Source of the DNA: Thermoleophilia bacterium
Lineage (GTDB): Bacteria > Actinomycetota > Thermoleophilia > Miltoncostaeales > Miltoncostaeaceae
Length of the DNA stretch: 9,158 bases
Direction of reading: 5' to 3'
NCBI GenBank assembly: GCA_017882555.1
Contig: JADGPH010000065.1
Location: 1-9,158, forward strand
Shown: in pieces, positions 6,448 through 9,158 of the stretch
Layout of the letters: each line of letters starts with the position of its first letter
Numbering within the stretch: position 1 is the first letter of the stretch
Translations under genes and position numbers: made by a program
Notes under the pieces: model-generated
What the model saw: the letters and a program-made list of their open reading frames with translations, nothing else
The model's database searches: none
Told to the model about the DNA's origin: nothing

Positions 6448-7434
6448 GTGGCGATTCTGCGCGCAACTACCCGGGCGGCGGGGCGGCTTGTCCCGGCGTG
6501 GGTGGTCACGCCGCGCGGCTTTCGCATGGTCGCGTGGATCAACGTAGTTGCGCTCTGGCTCATCCTCCCGAGCGGCGGACTCGTCCGGCTCACCAGCTCC
6601 GGGCTTGGCTGCCCCGACTGGCCGCTGTGCCACGGCGGGATCCTGCCGCCGGCAAGCGTCCACCCGGAGATCGAGTTCACCAACCGCATGTTGTCGGGCA
6701 TCGTCGTCGTCGTCGCGATCATCGCCTGGTCGCTGGCGCGCCAGACCCCCACTGCGTCGCGTGGGGTCCGAGGCCTGACGCTGACCGCCGCACTGATGAC
6801 CCTCGGCCAGATCCCTTTGGGCGGGATCACCGTGCTGTCCGGTCTCAATCCGGTCATGGTCGGAAGTCACTTCTTGCTGGCGATGCTTTCCCTCGCCGCA
6901 GCGATCATGGCGGCGCTCCGCTACCGCGACGACCTCAGAGGCTGGACCCGCACGTGGGATCGCCGGCGCGGGCCCTTCGCCGGCCTCGCGGTGCTCGCGC
7001 TGCTCGGCGTGGTGATCACCGGAATTCTCGTCACCGCCTCGGGCCCACACTCCGGTGCAGCGACCGCGACCGATCGCCTGAGCAACCTGCAGTTGACCAT
7101 CTGGCTCCACGTTCGCGCCGTCGCGGTGCTCGTGGTGGTGATGCTCGTACTCGGTGCGTGGATGTGGCGCGAGCGGCCGCAAGACCCCATCGCCCTGCCG
7201 GTGCTCGGCATCTTCCTGCCGATGTTGGCCATCCAAGTCGCCATCGGCGAATATCAGTTCCGCAACGGGCTGCCTTGGCAGGTTGTGGCGGTGCATGTAC
7301 CTGTCGCGGGTCTGGTCTGGTCGACGGGGCTCATTCTGGCGTGGTTGGTTGCGGCTCCGCCGCGCCCCGTGTCAGCTCAGACGGCGCGGCGCCCCGCGGA
7401 CCGGACCTCCGTGCCACCGGTCCCGGCGCGCTAG
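6439..7434 (+). CDS. ctaA: Heme A synthase (COX15/CtaA family)
   Basis: CtaA oxidises the C8 methyl of heme O to a formyl group, giving heme A for aa3-type cytochrome oxidase in the membrane. The 331-residue product has about eight transmembrane segments. GGLVRLTSSGLGCPDWPLC at 46-64 carries the conserved cysteine pair Cys58 and Cys64. Heme-ligand candidates are His144 (VGSHFLLAML), His224 (TIWLHVRA) and His286 (VVAVHVPVAG). Where Bacillus CtaA has E-x-x-H-R, this protein has EFTNR at 79-83, so the first histidine is Asn82. From memory a similar EFGNR occurs in actinobacterial CtaA. The start is uncertain. The ATG at 6439 has no good Shine-Dalgarno sequence. A GTG at 6502, just before VTPRGFR, or the ATG at 6526 would be nearer to usual family N-termini. 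A hydrophilic tail of about 25 residues ends the protein. It diverges from orf205 and converges on the zinc-finger gene. Confidence 0.93.
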   Translation: MHGVAILRATTRAAGRLVPAWVVTPRGFRMVAWINVVALWLILPSGGLVRLTSSGLGCPDWPLCHGGILPPASVHPEIEFTNRMLSGIVVVVAIIAWSLARQTPTASRGVRGLTLTAALMTLGQIPLGGITVLSGLNPVMVGSHFLLAMLSLAAAIMAALRYRDDLRGWTRTWDRRRGPFAGLAVLALLGVVITGILVTASGPHSGAATATDRLSNLQLTIWLHVRAVAVLVVVMLVLGAWMWRERPQDPIALPVLGIFLPMLAIQVAIGEYQFRNGLPWQVVAVHVPVAGLVWSTGLILAWLVAAPPRPVSAQTARRPADRTSVPPVPAR

Positions 7435-7784
7435 CGGCGTCGCGTCGCGATGCTCTGGCAGGCCACGCAGCGTTCTGCGTCCGGCAATGCGTGCAGCCGA
7501 CCCTCGGGGATGGGCGTGCCACATTCGACGCAGATTCCATAGGTACCCGCGGCGATCGCGGTGCGCGCCCGGCCCAAGCGGTCCAGTTGTTCACGCAGGC
7601 GTAACGTATCCCGGAGCTGCCGCTCCCTCAGTTCCGCGTCGGTTGCCGCTTCGGCAGGATGATGGTGGCCATCCGAGCGCTCGTCGGAATCGGACGCGAG
7701 GTCGCGATCCGCCAATGCAGCGGCAATCTCAGCCTCCAGCCGGGTGATCCGGTCTAAGGGCGATTCAGTGTTGTGAGTCTCCAT
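7431..7784 (-). CDS. TraR/DksA-family C4 zinc-finger protein
   Basis: The 117-residue protein is of the TraR/DksA/YteA type. Such proteins can bind in the RNA polymerase secondary channel and modify initiation, although many actinobacterial members are uncharacterised. A charged helical segment from about residue 10 to 80 forms the probable coiled coil. It includes DGHHHPAEAATDAELRERQ at 38-56, similar to the HPAD-x-A motif of YteA-like proteins. The C-terminal finger, GTYGICVECGTPIPEGRL then CVACQ, has C85-x2-C88-x17-C106-x2-C109. The ATG at 7784 is chosen: a longer in-frame reading to 8438 runs antisense through the ABC gene and lacks family features. No Shine-Dalgarno sequence is visible, and a TACGAT -10-like element about nine bases before the ATG would allow a nearly leaderless transcript. 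Its stop overlaps that of ctaA. The target is not shown by the sequence. Confidence 0.9.
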   Translation of the reverse strand: METHNTESPLDRITRLEAEIAAALADRDLASDSDERSDGHHHPAEAATDAELRERQLRDTLRLREQLDRLGRARTAIAAGTYGICVECGTPIPEGRLHALPDAERCVACQSIATRRR

Positions 7785-7793
7785 AATGAGTAG

Positions 7794-7799
7794 ATCGTA
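7794..7799 (-). promoter_or_regulatory. Possible -10 element of the TraR/DksA-like gene
   Basis: TACGAT, read on the minus strand, lies nine bases before the ATG at 7784 and matches the TAnnnT pattern common in actinobacterial promoters. A transcript starting about seven bases downstream would begin next to the ATG, consistent with the missing ribosome binding site. No good -35 hexamer is seen 17 bases away. Confidence 0.3.
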
Positions 7800-7824
7800 A
7801 CGAGGGACGAGGTCGTTCTCCCTC
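7799..7824. repeat. Overlapping inverted and direct repeats in the divergent promoter region
   Basis: Within the 69-base gap between the zinc-finger gene and the ABC ATPase, AACGA (7799-7803) is mirrored by TCGTT (7813-7817), and GAGGGA (7802-7807) by TCCCTC (7819-7824). ACGAGG also occurs twice in direct orientation, at 7800 and 7807. The cluster abuts the candidate -10 element at 7794-7799, so it could be an operator. The repeats are short and may be chance. Confidence 0.3.
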
Positions 7825-7853
7825 CGCAATACCGACACGAAGGGCCCACATAC

Positions 7854-8849
7854 GTGAACGATGCGATTGTCGTTGAGGGACTGGTCCGGGAGTTCAAGGG
7901 TGGTATCCGCGCGGTCGACGGCATCGATATCCACGTGCGCGCCGGCGACGTCTACGGATTCCTTGGACCAAACGGGGCCGGCAAGAGCACCACCGTACGG
8001 ATGCTCACCACGCTCCTGCGTCCGACCGGAGGTCGAGCCACGGTGGCGGGATTTGATGTCGTCACCGATGCTGCGAGCGTGCGACGCTCGATCGGCGTCG
8101 CGCTCCAGGATGCAGCGATCGACCCGTTTATGACCGGCCGCGAACTGTTGCGCTTGCAGGCGGTCCTGCACGCGATCCCACGCCCAGAAGGCCATGCTCG
8201 CGCCGAACACCTCCTCGAGCGGGTCGGCTTGACGGACGCAGCCGACCGGCGCGTCGGAACCTATTCGGGTGGTATGCGCCGCCGTCTTGACCTTGCGCTC
8301 GCGCTCGTCCACGAGCCGGTTGTGCTGTTCTTGGACGAGCCCACCACCGGCCTGGACCCGACCTCGCGGGTTGCGCTGTGGGAGGAGGTCCGGCGTCTCA
8401 ACCGCGAGTCCGGCACGACCGTGTTCTTGACGACCCAATACCTCGAGGAGGCCGACCAGCTTGCGGGGCGCGTCGGAATCATCGACGACGGAAAGATCGT
8501 CGCCGAAGGTACGCCCTCCGAGCTCAAGTCAAGCATCGGCGCCCCGACGCTCATGATCACCCCCGCCGACCCCGCGCGGGTGAACGACACGGCCGGCGTG
8601 CTGGCCACGTTCGGGCCGGCCGCGGACGCGAAGCCGGGCGCAGCGGCGGTGCGCCTGCCCGCCGGCGCCGAAGGCATCGCACAGGTGGTACGCGCCCTCG
8701 ACGAGGCCGGCATCGCGACCGCTGCCATCGATCTGCACCAACCGAGCCTCGACGATGTATTCGTGATCAAGACAGGCCACCGCCTCGAAGGCGACGCTAC
8801 CGCGATGCCGGGAGCCGGCGGTGGTCGAAAGAGGAAGGCCCGCACGTGA
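7854..8849 (+). CDS. ABC transporter ATP-binding protein, DrrA (daunorubicin resistance) type
   Basis: This cytoplasmic ATPase of 331 residues would drive an ABC-2 type exporter with the permease encoded next. All nucleotide-binding motifs are visible: Walker A GPNGAGKST at 38-46, the Q-loop Gln85, the signature YSGGM at 137-141, Walker B VLFLDEP at 157-163 and the D-loop GLDP at 166-169. The H-loop position is Gln195 in TTQYLEEAD, which is usual in DrrA-like proteins. A C-terminal extension from about 230 to 331 includes HQPSLDDVFVIKTGH, also typical of DrrA. The start is GTG at 7854, with GAAGGG nine bases upstream. The stop TGA overlaps the GTG of the permease. Beside ctaA, such ABC pairs recur in actinobacteria, but the exported substrate cannot be read from the sequence; drug export is only the family label. 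Confidence 0.94.
   Translation: MNDAIVVEGLVREFKGGIRAVDGIDIHVRAGDVYGFLGPNGAGKSTTVRMLTTLLRPTGGRATVAGFDVVTDAASVRRSIGVALQDAAIDPFMTGRELLRLQAVLHAIPRPEGHARAEHLLERVGLTDAADRRVGTYSGGMRRRLDLALALVHEPVVLFLDEPTTGLDPTSRVALWEEVRRLNRESGTTVFLTTQYLEEADQLAGRVGIIDDGKIVAEGTPSELKSSIGAPTLMITPADPARVNDTAGVLATFGPAADAKPGAAAVRLPAGAEGIAQVVRALDEAGIATAAIDLHQPSLDDVFVIKTGHRLEGDATAMPGAGGGRKRKART
8831..8838 (+). promoter_or_regulatory. Ribosome binding site of the ABC-2 permease
   Basis: GAGGAAGG lies seven bases before the GTG at 8846, inside the end of the ATPase gene. It supports the overlapping start of the permease. Confidence 0.7.
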
Positions 8850-9158
8850 GCCCTGCCGTCCATCAGACGCTCGCGCTTGCGCGTCGCTCGATCAACGGGA
8901 CCTTTCGATTCCCGCAGGCGTGGTTCCCGGCGCTGTTTTTCCCGCTCGTCCTCATGGCGATCTTTTCCGCCTCGTTTGGGCGCTCGATTGGCTTCATCCC
9001 GGGATTCCCGCATGTCGACGGTTTCTTGAGCTTCGCCGTGACCGGCGCAATCGTGCAGGGAGTGTTGATCTCCGCGGTCGGGGCGGGCGGATTCTTTGCC
9101 GCCGACATCGAGGGGGGTTTCTTCGATCGCCTCGTCTCATCTCCCGCCTCGCGTTCCG
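8846..9158 (+). CDS. ABC-2 type transporter permease, DrrB-like, N-terminal 104 residues (partial, runs off right edge)
   Basis: This is the membrane partner of the DrrA-type ATPase. The visible part starts with a short cytoplasmic segment, LALARRSINGTFRFPQ. A first transmembrane helix follows at about 25-44 (AWFPALFFPLVLMAIFSASF), then an outside loop, then a second helix from about 60 to 84 (FLSFAVTGAIVQGVLISAVG). It continues into the conserved cytoplasmic segment DIEGGFFDRLVSSPASR at 87-103, a hallmark of ABC-2 permeases of the DrrB group. The start is GTG at 8846, overlapping the TGA of the ATPase gene, with a good ribosome binding site. The pair is therefore translationally coupled. About 60 percent of a usual-length protein lies beyond the window, so integrity cannot be judged. 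Confidence 0.92.
   Translation, partial: MSPAVHQTLALARRSINGTFRFPQAWFPALFFPLVLMAIFSASFGRSIGFIPGFPHVDGFLSFAVTGAIVQGVLISAVGAGGFFAADIEGGFFDRLVSSPASRS

Noticed and set aside
6238..7296. 352-codon minus-strand reading frame opposite ctaA
   Set aside because: The product is a charged, low-complexity shadow of transmembrane codons; ctaA on the other strand has clear motifs.
7785..8438. Long N-terminal extension of the TraR/DksA-like protein
   Set aside because: It runs antisense through the ABC ATPase gene, and the family domain is complete from the ATG at 7784.
8436..8438. Gln in place of the H-loop His in the ABC ATPase (Gln195)
   Set aside because: TTQYLEEAD is the common form in DrrA-like proteins, so it is a family trait and not damage.

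Overview
The window looks like ordinary chromosomal DNA from a high-GC bacterium, most likely an actinobacterium and perhaps one of the deeper lineages such as Acidimicrobiia. The reasons are GC-rich third codon positions, five GTG starts among the ten genes, a GatCAB amidotransferase, a heme A synthase with the N-terminal CPDWPxC cysteine pair and an E-x-x-N motif, and a DrrA/DrrB-type ABC exporter beside the heme A synthase. The taxonomic call is inference. Coding density is near complete: no gene-free stretch exceeds about 70 bases.

Left and centre (1 to 6400, minus strand, transcribed right to left): seven genes run in one direction with gaps of 0 to 65 bases or overlaps. In transcription order they are a single-pass membrane protein of unknown function (orf205), a CopC-CopD fusion membrane protein, gatC, gatA, gatB, ilvN, and the 5' part of ilvC, which runs off the left edge. 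The first two suggest envelope or copper-related work. gatCAB makes the amidotransferase that converts misacylated Glu-tRNA(Gln) and/or Asp-tRNA(Asn). ilvN and ilvC serve branched-chain amino acid synthesis. The usual partner ilvB is not next to ilvN.

Right (6439 to 9158): ctaA (heme A synthase) is transcribed divergently from orf205 across only 38 bases. A 12-bp perfect palindrome covers the annotated ctaA start codon. ctaA converges on a small TraR/DksA-type zinc-finger gene, and the two TAG stops share one CTAG palindrome. The zinc-finger gene is divergent from a DrrA-type ABC ATPase, which overlaps the start of its ABC-2 permease. The permease is cut by the right edge.

Functionally, the divergent ctaA / orf205-copCD pair could be a small cofactor locus for cytochrome oxidase (heme A plus copper). 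That is a hypothesis from adjacency, weakened by loss of the N-terminal copper-binding histidine in the CopC domain. No mobile element, CRISPR array, RNA gene or clear intrinsic terminator was seen. No convincing new biological system was found. The most unusual items are orf205, the altered CopC domain and the palindrome in the tight divergent promoter region.
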